Part shown: piece after piece, positions 1-7,492 of the stretch | Position numbering within the stretch: the first letter of the stretch is position 1 | How the letters are laid out: each line of letters begins with the position of its first letter | Origin: Candidatus Bipolaricaulota bacterium | Lineage (GTDB): Bacteria; Bipolaricaulota; Bipolaricaulia; UBA7950; UBA9294 | NCBI GenBank assembly: GCA_030612485.1 | Contig: JAUWNS010000027.1 | Coordinates: 1 to 19,499, forward strand | DNA: 19,499 bases | Reading direction: 5' to 3' | The notes under the pieces: generated by a model | The model's input: only the letters and a program-made list of their open reading frames with translations | Database searches by the model: none | Told to the model about the DNA's origin: nothing | Made by a program: the position numbers and the translations under genes

Positions 1-409
1 GGGGGACCGCGCGCTGCTCCTTGAGGGTATTGCCCAGGCGACGTTCCAAGCGGGAGAAAAAGACGACGAGGGCGAGGCTCTGGAGCACCACACGCCCATT
101 GACGGCGTGGGTGAGTGAGAAGAACGAGACAACGATGAGAACAAGAACCGGGAAAGTGAGCCAGGGGAGCCGAACCTTCCACTCTCCTCTTACCAGTGCA
201 GAAACACCCCACCAGGCAAGGAGGATCGAGACCCCGACGAGGGAGAAGATCGACTTAGCGTAACCGTACTCCGTGATCCCCGGCCAGATGAAGAGGGGCA
301 TGGAGAAGACGAAGAAGGAGATCAGGAAGACGAGGATTCGATCGAGCGAGAGATCGAAGCTTTTCTTGGGCGGACTCTTCTTCGTCTTTCTTCTCTTCTT
401 CTTCGTCAT
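1..409 (-). CDS. O-antigen ligase/polymerase-like membrane protein, N-terminal part (runs off the left edge)
   Basis: An open frame starts at the ATG at 409-407 and stays open for 136 codons to the window edge. The product begins with a very basic stretch (MTKKKRRKTKK), followed by about three hydrophobic segments near residues 24-42, 52-70 and 80-97. After the third comes SLTHAVNGRVVLQSLALVVFF-like sequence, which resembles the loop and next helix of O-antigen ligase/Wzy-type polymerases. Such proteins join or polymerise surface glycans at the outer face of the inner membrane. The start is only 13 bases below the stop of the flavoprotein gene, with GAGG just upstream, so it is probably the distal gene of that operon. 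The topology is visible in the sequence; the family call is tentative because most of the protein is missing. Confidence 0.6.
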   Translation of the reverse strand, partial: MTKKKRRKTKKSPPKKSFDLSLDRILVFLISFFVFSMPLFIWPGITEYGYAKSIFSLVGVSILLAWWGVSALVRGEWKVRLPWLTFPVLVLIVVSFFSLTHAVNGRVVLQSLALVVFFSRLERRLGNTLKEQRAVP

Positions 410-422
410 CTTCCTCTATTCA

Positions 423-1667
423 TTATAAGGGAGAGTCCTCTCCCACGGCAAAGACGGCCTGCCTGATCTCCTCGGCCCGCTTGCGCCCTCCCAGAGATGG
501 AAGGAGAACAAGGATATCCGAGAGCAAGTCCTTCTGAGCGAGGAGGGTTCGGAAGAGTCGGCTCGGGTAGTCGATGTCCCCCTCGCAAGAGATCAGGGAG
601 AGGATCTCAGGTCTGTCGATCGCGGCGAAGGCAACATCGATCTCTTCGTCGGTGAGGGCCGAGAGGAGACGATGGGCAGCGAGGCCGAACCGTAACTCCT
701 TTCCCATCTTCTCTTGCCAGCGCTCTTCATATACGGAGAGCTTCTCGCGGGTGACCTTCTTCGCTTGTGCAGCGTTTCCTGCGGTCTCCCCGGCGATCTT
801 AGCGCATATTCCACCGGTGTATAGCCCACCCCCTGATGTTGGTTTCACCTGCCCGGCTGCATCGCCGAGGAGGAGGACTCCATCTGCGACCGTGCTCGTC
901 GCTGGTTCGATCGGGATTATCCCCTTGATCCGCGTGAGCACCTTCCCCGGGAAGCGCTGCGCGAGGAGACGATCGAGTAGCGCGTTGCTGTCCGTTCCTG
1001 GAGTGGCGGCCTGCCTGTGCTGGAGAGGCAGACAGGCGAGGCCGACCCTCAGGCGCCCCTCCTCTGAGGGGATCGCCCAGGCAAAGAAACCAGGAGCGAT
1101 ATCTTGGCCGAGGAAGATCTCCACCCCGTCTTCAATGCGCGGTTTTGCGGCGATCACGGCCTGGCTTGCGACCAAGAAGGATCTCGGGCCGGCAAGAGAG
1201 AACCAGGAGGCGATGGCGCTTCGTGGACCGTCGGCACCGATGATTACGCGGGCGTCAATCTTCTCCTGTTTCTTCTTGTGCTCGATCGTGAGTTGGCCCT
1301 TGTGAGCGGCGATCGCTCGGGTCTCTGTTCGTACCTCGACCCCGGAGGCGGCGGCCAAAGCGAGCAGCTCGCGATTCAGCCTCCCCCGGTCGAGCACGAC
1401 CCCTTTGGTCGTCTCGGAGCGGAGCGCGATCGTCCGCCCGCCGGGAGTGTGGATAAGCCCCCCGTGGATCTCGCGCAGGGTGCTCGCCCCTGAAGCGCCG
1501 AGGATCTCCAGGGTGCGTGGACTGACGAGGCCTGCGCAGCGGACCGGCTCTCCCGAGCCGTCCCCCTGTTCTATCAGTAGGACACGGGACCCTGTGAGGG
1601 AGGCGTGCCGTGCCGCTACCGCGCCGATCGGTCCGCCGCCGACCACCGCTACGTCGTAGCCCGTCAT
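423..1667 (-). CDS. Geranylgeranyl reductase family FAD-dependent oxidoreductase
   Basis: A 414-residue flavoprotein. The N terminus has the FAD dinucleotide-binding fold with GGGPIG at residues 10-15. A conserved RCAG follows near residue 43, where geranylgeranyl reductases carry a substrate-site cysteine. A GADGPRS motif lies mid-protein, and the second FAD motif LLLGDAAGQVKPTSGGG lies near residue 275, all in family order. Members reduce double bonds of isoprenoid chains (archaeal lipid precursors, menaquinone or chlorophyll side chains); related enzymes in the superfamily oxidise other substrates. It lies 5 bases downstream of gpsA and belongs to the ctpA-gpsA transcription unit. Family membership is well supported. 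The substrate (quinone tail, polyprenyl carrier or other) cannot be read from sequence. Confidence 0.88.
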   Translation of the reverse strand: MTGYDVAVVGGGPIGAVAARHASLTGSRVLLIEQGDGSGEPVRCAGLVSPRTLEILGASGASTLREIHGGLIHTPGGRTIALRSETTKGVVLDRGRLNRELLALAAASGVEVRTETRAIAAHKGQLTIEHKKKQEKIDARVIIGADGPRSAIASWFSLAGPRSFLVASQAVIAAKPRIEDGVEIFLGQDIAPGFFAWAIPSEEGRLRVGLACLPLQHRQAATPGTDSNALLDRLLAQRFPGKVLTRIKGIIPIEPATSTVADGVLLLGDAAGQVKPTSGGGLYTGGICAKIAGETAGNAAQAKKVTREKLSVYEERWQEKMGKELRFGLAAHRLLSALTDEEIDVAFAAIDRPEILSLISCEGDIDYPSRLFRTLLAQKDLLSDILVLLPSLGGRKRAEEIRQAVFAVGEDSPL

Positions 1668-1672
1668 CGTAC

Positions 1673-2665
1673 TTACGCCCCTTCCCTCTTCGGCTCCCGG
1701 GTCATGATCTCGTCGCCCAGGGGGAGTGGGGAGGCTCCTTCGTATAAGATGCGAAAGACAACGTCGGTGATCGGCATCTCTATACCCAACTCTTCGGCCA
1801 TCTCGTGGACGATCCTCGTCGCGTAGACACCCTCGGCGACCATCGTCATCCCGGTGAGAATCTCGGAGAGGGGCTCGCCTCCTCCAATACGGACACCGAC
1901 GGCTCGGTTGCGGCTGTGGTCGCTGGTGCAGGTGGCGACGAGGTCTCCGAGACCGGAGAGGCCGAAGAAGGTCCGTTCGTCCACTGCGAAAGCCCTTCCA
2001 AAGCGGACCATCTCCGCCAGTCCGCGGGTGATGAGTGCCCCGCGGCTGTTGTCTCCGTAACCGAGGCCATCGGAGATCCCGGTCGCCAGTGCGATGATGT
2101 TTTTCACCGTGGCACAGAGTTCCACCCCACGAATGTCTTCTGTGAGGTAGATGCGAAAGCGCGTGCTTGCGATGGCACGTTGAAGTTCCTTCCCAAGGGT
2201 GAGGTCGTGACCGGCAAGGACGACCGCGGTCGGGATCTCCCGGCCGACCTCTTCGGCATGGCTCGGCCCGGAGAGGGTGAAGACTGCCCGTACATCGAAC
2301 GCCTCCTCAATCAGCTCTGACATTGTCCTCTTTGACGTGCGGTCGAGCCCCTTGGCCAGGTTGATGAAGACCTTCCCCGGCTCTATGAGGGGGGTGATCC
2401 TCTGCAGTGTCTTGGCCATGGCGAAGGAGGGAACGGCGAGGACAATCGTCTCCGATTCGAGCGCGATTGAAAGGGATGCAGTGACCCGCAGGTTCTCACG
2501 TGGGAGGGGTACCCCGGGGAGGTACTTGTTGTTTACCCGCTCGCGGTCGATCCTCTCCGCCAACGCTGGATCGCGCGCCCACAGGGTGATACTGTGTCCT
2601 TCCTTTGCGAGCAAGAGGGCGAAGGCAGTCCCCCACCCTCCGGCACCTATGACGGATATTCTCAC
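1673..2665 (-). CDS. gpsA: NAD(P)-dependent glycerol-3-phosphate dehydrogenase
   Basis: A 330-residue protein of the usual GpsA length. It makes sn-glycerol 3-phosphate from dihydroxyacetone phosphate for bacterial phospholipid synthesis in the cytosol. The N terminus carries the Rossmann motif GAGGWGT. Downstream are the NLAKGLD segment, the GPSHAEE motif and the VKNIIALATGISDGLGYGDNSRGALITRG block that holds the catalytic lysine and substrate-binding Asn/Arg residues. The start is GTG at 2665, overlapping the TGA of the upstream protease gene as GTGA, which implies coupled translation. The next gene follows after 5 bases. Nothing is missing or unusual. It argues for ordinary bacterial G3P-based lipids, which matters because the next gene belongs to a family often linked with archaeal lipids. 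Confidence 0.96.
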   Translation of the reverse strand: MRISVIGAGGWGTAFALLLAKEGHSITLWARDPALAERIDRERVNNKYLPGVPLPRENLRVTASLSIALESETIVLAVPSFAMAKTLQRITPLIEPGKVFINLAKGLDRTSKRTMSELIEEAFDVRAVFTLSGPSHAEEVGREIPTAVVLAGHDLTLGKELQRAIASTRFRIYLTEDIRGVELCATVKNIIALATGISDGLGYGDNSRGALITRGLAEMVRFGRAFAVDERTFFGLSGLGDLVATCTSDHSRNRAVGVRIGGGEPLSEILTGMTMVAEGVYATRIVHEMAEELGIEMPITDVVFRILYEGASPLPLGDEIMTREPKREGA

Positions 2666-3843
2666 TCGCTCTCCGCGTTGCCAAGAGGAATCGGCATTCG
2701 CTCCCCAACGTGGTCCTCGATCCAGGCGATCGCAATATCGATCGGGTCCTCTTCCTCGGTGACGACGATATCCGGGGTGAGACCGACGTCGTGCACGGTG
2801 TACCCCAGGGGGGTGGTGTACTCTCCTGTGGTGAGCTTCAGAGCCGACCCATCGCCGTATTTGAACAGTTGTTGGATCACGCCCTTGCCGAACGACTGTT
2901 CGCCGATCAGAATCCCCATCTGATGGTCGCGGATTGCTCCGGCCGTGATCTCGGAGGCACTCGCCGATCCTCCATTGATAAGGACCGCGAGCGGCAGGTT
3001 TGGAAGCACATTTCCCGTCGACCAGTAACTCTGCTCCCCGGAGATCCTACTCTTGGTCGAGACGACGATCCCTTCGTCCACGAAACGGCTCGATACGGAG
3101 ATGGCGGCGTTCATCAATCCTCCGGGGTTGTTGCGCAGGTCGAGGATGACCCCGTCTAACACGTCGAAGTCGAACCCATTAAGGGCTACGTCGAGCTTGA
3201 CGACCACCTGGTTGTCGAACCGCGACAGGCGGATGTAGGCGATACGTCCGTCGTTCACAGGCTTGCTGGAGACAGAATCGACCGTGATCGTGTCGCGGAC
3301 GATGGGAATCTCCTCGGAGCTTCCATCAGTATGTAGGACCGTCAGTGTGACGATCGTCCCGATTTCACCGCGTATCTTCACCGCGGCCTCGGTAAGGGTG
3401 ATCCCTTCAGTCGATTCACCGTCGATTGCGATGATCTGATCCCCGGCCCTTACCCCAGCCCGGTCGGCAGGTGTTCCTTCGAGCGGGGCGATCACCGTTA
3501 GGATGCCATCCTTGAGAGTGATCTCAATCCCCACCCCGCTGAACTCGCCATTCAGGCTGTCATCGAAGGCTTCCATGTCAGCGGGGTCGAGGAACTCGCT
3601 GTACGGATCGTCGAGCTGCTCGACTAGACCCTCCATCGCCCCGTATAGAGCCTGTTGGTCATCGATTTGCTCTGGTTCGTAGAAGTAGCTCTTGATCGTT
3701 TGGTAGACCTGGGAGAGGGGATGGAAGAGATTGGGATCGGTCTGCTGTGCCCCCCCAACCCCCAATACAATGATCAACAGGATCGTCGGGATCAACAATA
3801 TTAGTGCCCTTCGGACCATGGATTCTCTTTTCAACTCACTCAC
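2662..3843 (-). CDS. ctpA: Carboxy-terminal processing protease, S41 family, exported
   Basis: A 393-residue envelope protease. A basic N terminus and hydrophobic segment (about residues 10-30) make a signal peptide or membrane anchor. A PDZ domain covers about residues 100-180 (FSGVGIEITL, GTPADRAGVRAGDQIIAIDG). The S41 core has LDLRNNPGG near residue 235, GGSASASEITAGA with catalytic Ser295, and GEQSFGKGV with catalytic Lys320; the 25-residue spacing matches the Ser/Lys dyad of Tsp/CtpA. Such enzymes trim C-terminal tails of periplasmic proteins. The GTG at 3843 has AGGGAAAAGGG upstream. An internal ATG at 3819, giving a product eight residues shorter, is a plausible alternative start. It is the first gene of the ctpA-gpsA-flavoprotein operon. 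Confidence 0.94.
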   Translation of the reverse strand: MSELKRESMVRRALILLIPTILLIIVLGVGGAQQTDPNLFHPLSQVYQTIKSYFYEPEQIDDQQALYGAMEGLVEQLDDPYSEFLDPADMEAFDDSLNGEFSGVGIEITLKDGILTVIAPLEGTPADRAGVRAGDQIIAIDGESTEGITLTEAAVKIRGEIGTIVTLTVLHTDGSSEEIPIVRDTITVDSVSSKPVNDGRIAYIRLSRFDNQVVVKLDVALNGFDFDVLDGVILDLRNNPGGLMNAAISVSSRFVDEGIVVSTKSRISGEQSYWSTGNVLPNLPLAVLINGGSASASEITAGAIRDHQMGILIGEQSFGKGVIQQLFKYGDGSALKLTTGEYTTPLGYTVHDVGLTPDIVVTEEEDPIDIAIAWIEDHVGERMPIPLGNAESE

Positions 3844-3975
3844 CCCTTTTCCCTGTAATTATTTAGCGTTATGACCTTCGCTCTCTCGGAGATCGCCTCT
3901 AGCTTTGGATGCTAACCGTATACCCTGCTCATTATTGTACCATCCATGGCCATGAGAGGGAAGGATCAACTTCAT

Positions 3976-5205
3976 TTAAGCGGTGGAAAGACCGAGGTAG
4001 GCCTGTTGCTCCTTGGTTAGGCTGTCGATCGCGATATTTAGTGCAGCAAGCTTCATCCGCGCCACCTGTTCGTCGATCTCAGGCGGGACCGCGTAGAGGG
4101 AGGGAGGGAGTGGTGCACTCTGCACGATGTGGCGGAGGGTCAACGCTTGCAGGGCGAACGAGATGTCCATTATCTCAACCGGATGGCCGTCGCCAAGGAC
4201 GAGGTTGACCAGCCGTCCCTCTCCCAAAAGGTAGACCTGCCGACCGTCCTCGAACGTGAATTCATATATCCCGTTTCTCACCGCTCGCTTCGCTGTGGCC
4301 AAGGCATCCAGGGCTGATTTATCGATCTCCACGTCGAAGTGGCCGGCGTTCGCGAGGAGGAGTCCATCCTTGGCATTTCGCAGTGTCTCTTCGGTGACGA
4401 CGTCGCGACATCCGGTGGCGGTGATCAGGAAATCGGCCGAACCGATCGCCTCGACGAGCGGGGCGACGGTGAACCCGTCCATCACCGCCTCGATCGCCCG
4501 TACAGGGTCGACCTCGCAGACAGAGACTCTCGCCCCCAGGCCTTTGGCTCGCATAGCAATACCTCGCCCACACCAGCCGTACCCGGCGACGAGGACCTCC
4601 TTTCCCGCTACGAGGAGGTTGGTCGAGCGCATGATCCCGTCCCAGACCGACTGTCCGGTCCCGTACCGATTATCGAACAGGTACTTCATCTGCGCGTCGT
4701 TCACCGCGAACATTGGGAAGCGCAACTTTCCTTCCCTATCGAGGGTGCGTAAACGGTGAACCCCGGTCGTCGTCTCCTCGCACCCGCCGATGACCTTCCC
4801 CGGGACCCCCTCGTGCAGCAGCCGGACGAGGTCGCCCCCATCGTCGAGGACGAGGTCGGGCTCAGCAGCGAGGACCTCTTTAAGGTGTGCGGTGTACCCC
4901 ACATCACTCACCCCATGGCGGGCGTATACAGAAATCCCATCTTCGCATGCGAGGGCGATAGCGACGTCATCCTGAGTGGAGAGGGGGTTGCTCCCGGTGA
5001 CGAACACCTCCGCCCCGCCGTCGCGCAGGAGGATCGCCAAGCAGGCGGTCTTTGCCTCCAGGTGGATACTCATCCCTATTCGGTGGCCGGCAAACGGTTG
5101 TTCTTCCAGAAATTCATTCCGCAATCGATTGAGCAGGTCCATGTGCGATACTGCCCACTCGATCTTCTCCTCTCCTCTCACCCTCTGTTCATCCTCCGTC
5201 TTCAT
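3976..5205 (-). CDS. ahcY: S-adenosylhomocysteinase (short bacterial/archaeal type)
   Basis: Hydrolyses S-adenosylhomocysteine to adenosine and homocysteine, clearing the product of SAM-dependent methylation; cytosolic and NAD-dependent. The 409-residue protein shows GCEETTTGVHR, then NDAQMKYLFDNRYGTGQS with the catalytic Lys/Asp, then the NAD-binding GYGWCGRGIAMRAKGLGA, and near the end LANAGHFDVEI. It is shorter than the roughly 430-470 residue eukaryotic and proteobacterial enzymes and ends in YLGLSTA rather than the usual C-terminal Lys/Tyr tail, as in archaeal and Thermotoga-type enzymes. The chosen ATG at 5205 has GAGGAGG about 6 bases upstream, inside the transporter gene, and overlaps that gene by 17 bases. 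A longer frame reaches 5241 but has no better site. Annotation is firm. Confidence 0.95.
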   Translation of the reverse strand: MKTEDEQRVRGEEKIEWAVSHMDLLNRLRNEFLEEQPFAGHRIGMSIHLEAKTACLAILLRDGGAEVFVTGSNPLSTQDDVAIALACEDGISVYARHGVSDVGYTAHLKEVLAAEPDLVLDDGGDLVRLLHEGVPGKVIGGCEETTTGVHRLRTLDREGKLRFPMFAVNDAQMKYLFDNRYGTGQSVWDGIMRSTNLLVAGKEVLVAGYGWCGRGIAMRAKGLGARVSVCEVDPVRAIEAVMDGFTVAPLVEAIGSADFLITATGCRDVVTEETLRNAKDGLLLANAGHFDVEIDKSALDALATAKRAVRNGIYEFTFEDGRQVYLLGEGRLVNLVLGDGHPVEIMDISFALQALTLRHIVQSAPLPPSLYAVPPEIDEQVARMKLAALNIAIDSLTKEQQAYLGLSTA

Positions 5206-6070
5206 CACTGGCCTCCTCGTGTAGGCTAAGGTAGATTCCACTCAGTATGACGGCTGCCCCTATCCCCTTCAACAGGGTCACCCCCTCTCCCAGGATGAGA
5301 TAGGCAAGTAGGGTCGAGGCGACCGGCTCTCCGAGGATGAGAATCGCCACTGTGGAGGCGGAGAGGTACTTCAGAGCCCAATTGAAAGTGCTGTGTCCGA
5401 TGAGCTGCGGTCCCAATGCGAGGAGGACGAGGTAGAGGTAGGTTAGCTTGGGAAAGCCGATGAGTCGCTGGTGAGTGGCTAGAGCGACGCCAAGGAGGAG
5501 GATCGCGGCGGTCCCGTATGTCGTGAGGATGTAGGTTGAGAGAGGAACCCTCTGTCGTACCCGGCGCCCGATCAGGAAGTAACCCGAGGCCATCACCGCT
5601 CCGCCGAGCGCCAGCAAGTCCCCGGAGAAGGCTGCTCCGCTGATCCGGAAGTCCCCCCCCCCGATGAGAGCGGCCCCGGCGCCTGAGAGGAGGGTAGCCA
5701 CGACGAGTGTGCGGGAGAGGGATTCCTTGAAGACGAAGCGCACCCCCAATGCGACGAAGATCGGGTTGGTGCTGACAAGGACGACGGAACTGGCGACCGA
5801 GGTGTAGCGGAGCGAGGAAATCCACAGGATGAAGTGGAGGGTAAGGAAGACCCCGCTCGCGACCGAGAGGAGCAAGTCCCTGCGACTCATCACCTTTAGG
5901 GGATTTTTTCGCCAGGAGAACGGGATGAGCACCAAAAAAGAGATCCCCAGGCGCCACGCAGCGATGGAAAGGACCGGAACGTCCTTGGCGAGGCGGATGA
6001 GTATCGCGCCGAAAGAGACGGCAACGATCGCGACCCCGATTAAGGTGTATAGGAGGGGCCTATTCTTCAT
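5189..6070 (-). CDS. EamA/DMT-superfamily transporter
   Basis: A 293-residue integral membrane protein with about ten hydrophobic helices in two repeated halves, the layout of EamA (drug/metabolite transporter) proteins. Hallmarks are FGAILIRLAKDVPVLSIAAWRL at the start of repeat 1 and STFNWALKYLSASTVAILILGEPVASTLLAYLILGE in repeat 2, with the conserved proline-containing helix end. These proteins move small metabolites or amino acids across the inner membrane; the substrate cannot be deduced. It lies 25 bases downstream of the patatin gene and its 3' end overlaps ahcY by 17 bases, so it is co-transcribed with both. The ribosome site at the ATG (6070) is poor, suggesting translation depends on the upstream gene. 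The family call is secure. Confidence 0.9.
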   Translation of the reverse strand: MKNRPLLYTLIGVAIVAVSFGAILIRLAKDVPVLSIAAWRLGISFLVLIPFSWRKNPLKVMSRRDLLLSVASGVFLTLHFILWISSLRYTSVASSVVLVSTNPIFVALGVRFVFKESLSRTLVVATLLSGAGAALIGGGDFRISGAAFSGDLLALGGAVMASGYFLIGRRVRQRVPLSTYILTTYGTAAILLLGVALATHQRLIGFPKLTYLYLVLLALGPQLIGHSTFNWALKYLSASTVAILILGEPVASTLLAYLILGEGVTLLKGIGAAVILSGIYLSLHEEASDEDGG

Positions 6071-6095
6071 CTCCCGTGAAGAATACCTTCCTGGT

Positions 6096-6983
6096 TCATT
6101 GTCGTTCGAGGAGGGTGAGGATCTTCGGGAGCGCGCGACGGGTCGCCGCCTCCCCTGCCTCGATCCCGGTACGCACGTCGCTGTAGCAGGGCGGATTGGG
6201 GGAGAAATCGGGCTGGATGAGGATATCCGGAGGGTGAACCTTCAGCGAGAGGTCGCTCACGCGCTTCTGGAAGGCGGTCGACATCTGAAAAAGGACGGCG
6301 AAGACGCTCGGGTAGAACCGGCGTGACTCTGCCGCGGCTGCCCGTGCTTTCTCCATCCCTTTGGTGATCCCGAGGATCCGTTCGCGATACTCGGGGACCG
6401 GGATCCCGGAGAGTTTCACCTCATTCGGATCGACGAGGACATCGACGGCGATCACGAGATCGGCCCCGAGCTGGCGGGCGACGTCGACTGGAATCGGGTC
6501 GGATACCCCGCCGTCGATCAGGAGGTGTCCGTCGATCCAGACTGGGGTGAAGAGCCCTGGGACCGAGAGGCTCGCGCGTATCGCCTCGGCGAGCGAACCC
6601 TTCGTGATGATGTACGGCAACCCGCTCGCAAGGTCGGTCGCCACCGCTGCGAAGGGGATGGGAAGTTCCTCGATCGTTCGATCTCCGACCAGGCTTCGGA
6701 CGGTGCGCCTTATCTCTCTTCCGGAGCTCCACCCCGACCAAGGAATGGTCGGAAGGAGGGTCTTCGCGACCTTGCCGAAGGTCATCGAACGCCAGATAGC
6801 GGCGAGCTTATCGACCTTCACCCCGGCGGCATACGCTCCGCCGACCTCGGCACCCATGCTCGTCCCGGCGATGACATCGGGGACGATCCCGTTCTCCTCG
6901 AGGACCTTCAGCACCCCCACGTGCGCCGATCCCCGCGCACCACCGCTTCCGAGTGCCAAGCCGATCCGTCGTTCCTTCACCAT
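6096..6983 (-). CDS. Patatin-like phospholipase (RssA/NTE type)
   Basis: A 295-residue serine esterase of the patatin family. The order is diagnostic: oxyanion-hole motif GSGGARG at residues 12-18, nucleophile elbow GTSMG with Ser42, and the catalytic Asp157 in IDGGVSDPIPV. There is no signal peptide or membrane helix, so it is likely cytosolic or peripheral, like bacterial RssA/YlbK. It probably hydrolyses acyl esters of lipids, but the true substrate is unknown for most members. The ATG at 6983 has AAGGCGGTG upstream. It starts the transcription unit patatin-EamA-ahcY, with a candidate promoter at 6997-7025. Confidence 0.92.
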   Translation of the reverse strand: MVKERRIGLALGSGGARGSAHVGVLKVLEENGIVPDVIAGTSMGAEVGGAYAAGVKVDKLAAIWRSMTFGKVAKTLLPTIPWSGWSSGREIRRTVRSLVGDRTIEELPIPFAAVATDLASGLPYIITKGSLAEAIRASLSVPGLFTPVWIDGHLLIDGGVSDPIPVDVARQLGADLVIAVDVLVDPNEVKLSGIPVPEYRERILGITKGMEKARAAAAESRRFYPSVFAVLFQMSTAFQKRVSDLSLKVHPPDILIQPDFSPNPPCYSDVRTGIEAGEAATRRALPKILTLLERQ

Positions 6984-6996
6984 CGATCACCGCCTT

Positions 6997-7025
6997 ATGC
7001 TAGCACGCTGCGTCTGTTCAGACAA
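6997..7025 (-). promoter_or_regulatory. Candidate sigma70 promoter for the patatin-EamA-ahcY operon
   Basis: On the minus strand, TTGTCT (7025-7020) and TAGCAT (7002-6997) are separated by 17 bases; each matches four of six consensus positions. It lies a few bases above the patatin ribosome site. A small palindrome, GTCTG-TT-CAGAC (7012-7023), covers the -35 region. Confidence 0.45.
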
Positions 7026-7040
7026 CGTGAGTATAGAGTG

Positions 7041-7067
7041 TAGCGCCGTACTCCCTCTACGGCGCTA
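7041..7067. other. Perfect 10-bp inverted repeat between ferredoxin terminator and patatin promoter
   Basis: TAGCGCCGTA (7041-7050) and TACGGCGCTA (7058-7067) form a perfect stem with a 7-base loop CTCCCTC. On the plus strand it is followed by TATTTTAGTT. No plus-strand gene ends here. It could act as a weak bidirectional terminator or as a protein-binding site upstream of the patatin promoter. Confidence 0.5.
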
Positions 7068-7083
7068 TATTTTAGTTATCTCG

Positions 7084-7107
7084 AAAAAAGTCGGGTGAGA
7101 CCCCGAC
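7084..7107 (-). terminator. Rho-independent terminator of the ferredoxin gene
   Basis: Reading the minus strand, GTCGGG-GTCTCA-CCCGAC is followed directly by a run of T. The 6-bp GC-rich stem lies 39 bases after the ferredoxin stop, so the ferredoxin is a single-gene transcript. Confidence 0.85.
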
Positions 7108-7145
7108 GTTTACGCAAGAGAAATCTGCGGGTGATGAATCGGCTC

Positions 7146-7328
7146 CTAGGCGCTGATCGCACCGACCGGGCACTGATCGACCGCATCCTGAATGCAAGCG
7201 GCGTTCAGATCAGCATCCGTCTTGACCACTGCCACTCCGTCTGCTCCCATATCGAACACCTCGGCGCAGACCTGAGCACACAGAGCGCAACCGACACAGA
7301 GATCCTTATCTACTGCGGGATTTGCCAT
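7146..7328 (-). CDS. Single [4Fe-4S] cluster ferredoxin, Thermotoga type
   Basis: A 60-residue soluble electron carrier. Cys11, Cys14 and Cys17 (CVGCALC) with Cys53 (QCPVGAI) are positioned to bind one 4Fe-4S cluster. Cys21 and Cys45 sit where the same-length ferredoxin of Thermotoga maritima has a disulfide. The second cluster of clostridial ferredoxins is absent. It is acidic, as usual for partners of pyruvate:ferredoxin oxidoreductase, hydrogenases and similar enzymes, so it points to anaerobic metabolism. The ATG has an excellent AAGGAGG ribosome site 6 bases upstream, and the gene has its own promoter and terminator, indicating high stand-alone expression. Confidence 0.95.
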   Translation of the reverse strand: MANPAVDKDLCVGCALCAQVCAEVFDMGADGVAVVKTDADLNAACIQDAVDQCPVGAISA

Positions 7329-7367
7329 TATTTCCTCCTTTTTGTCTCATAGAGTCTTAGTGCGGAG

Positions 7368-7397
7368 ACTATAACATACCGCGCCTTGAGGGATCAA
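7368..7397 (-). promoter_or_regulatory. Promoter of the ferredoxin gene
   Basis: On the minus strand, TTGATC (7397-7392) and TATAGT (7373-7368) are 18 bases apart, about 40 bases above the start codon. Confidence 0.6.
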
Positions 7398-7428
7398 CTA
7401 AGGATTTTCAGTGGTCCTGCCGCAGTGG

Positions 7429-7457
7429 TTGGACCCGGTGATGCAATTTTGTATAGT
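7429..7457 (+). promoter_or_regulatory. Promoter of the first TatT-like gene
   Basis: TTGGAC (7429-7434) and TATAGT (7452-7457) are separated by exactly 17 bases; the start codon is at 7493. It lies back to back with the ferredoxin promoter. Confidence 0.65.
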
Positions 7458-7492
7458 TGAAGACCGTGAGCTACTTAAGGAGGGATGAAGTG

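Noticed and set aside
574..1305. Long plus-strand open frame (243 codons) opposite the flavoprotein gene
   Set aside because: It lies entirely antisense to a gene with clear FAD motifs, has no ribosome site, and its product is Arg/Ser/Pro-rich as expected of GC-rich shadow frames.
5226..5957. Minus-strand 243-codon frame inside the EamA gene
   Set aside because: Same strand, shifted frame; Arg/Pro/Gly/His-rich with no domain, whereas the other frame gives a regular ten-helix transporter.
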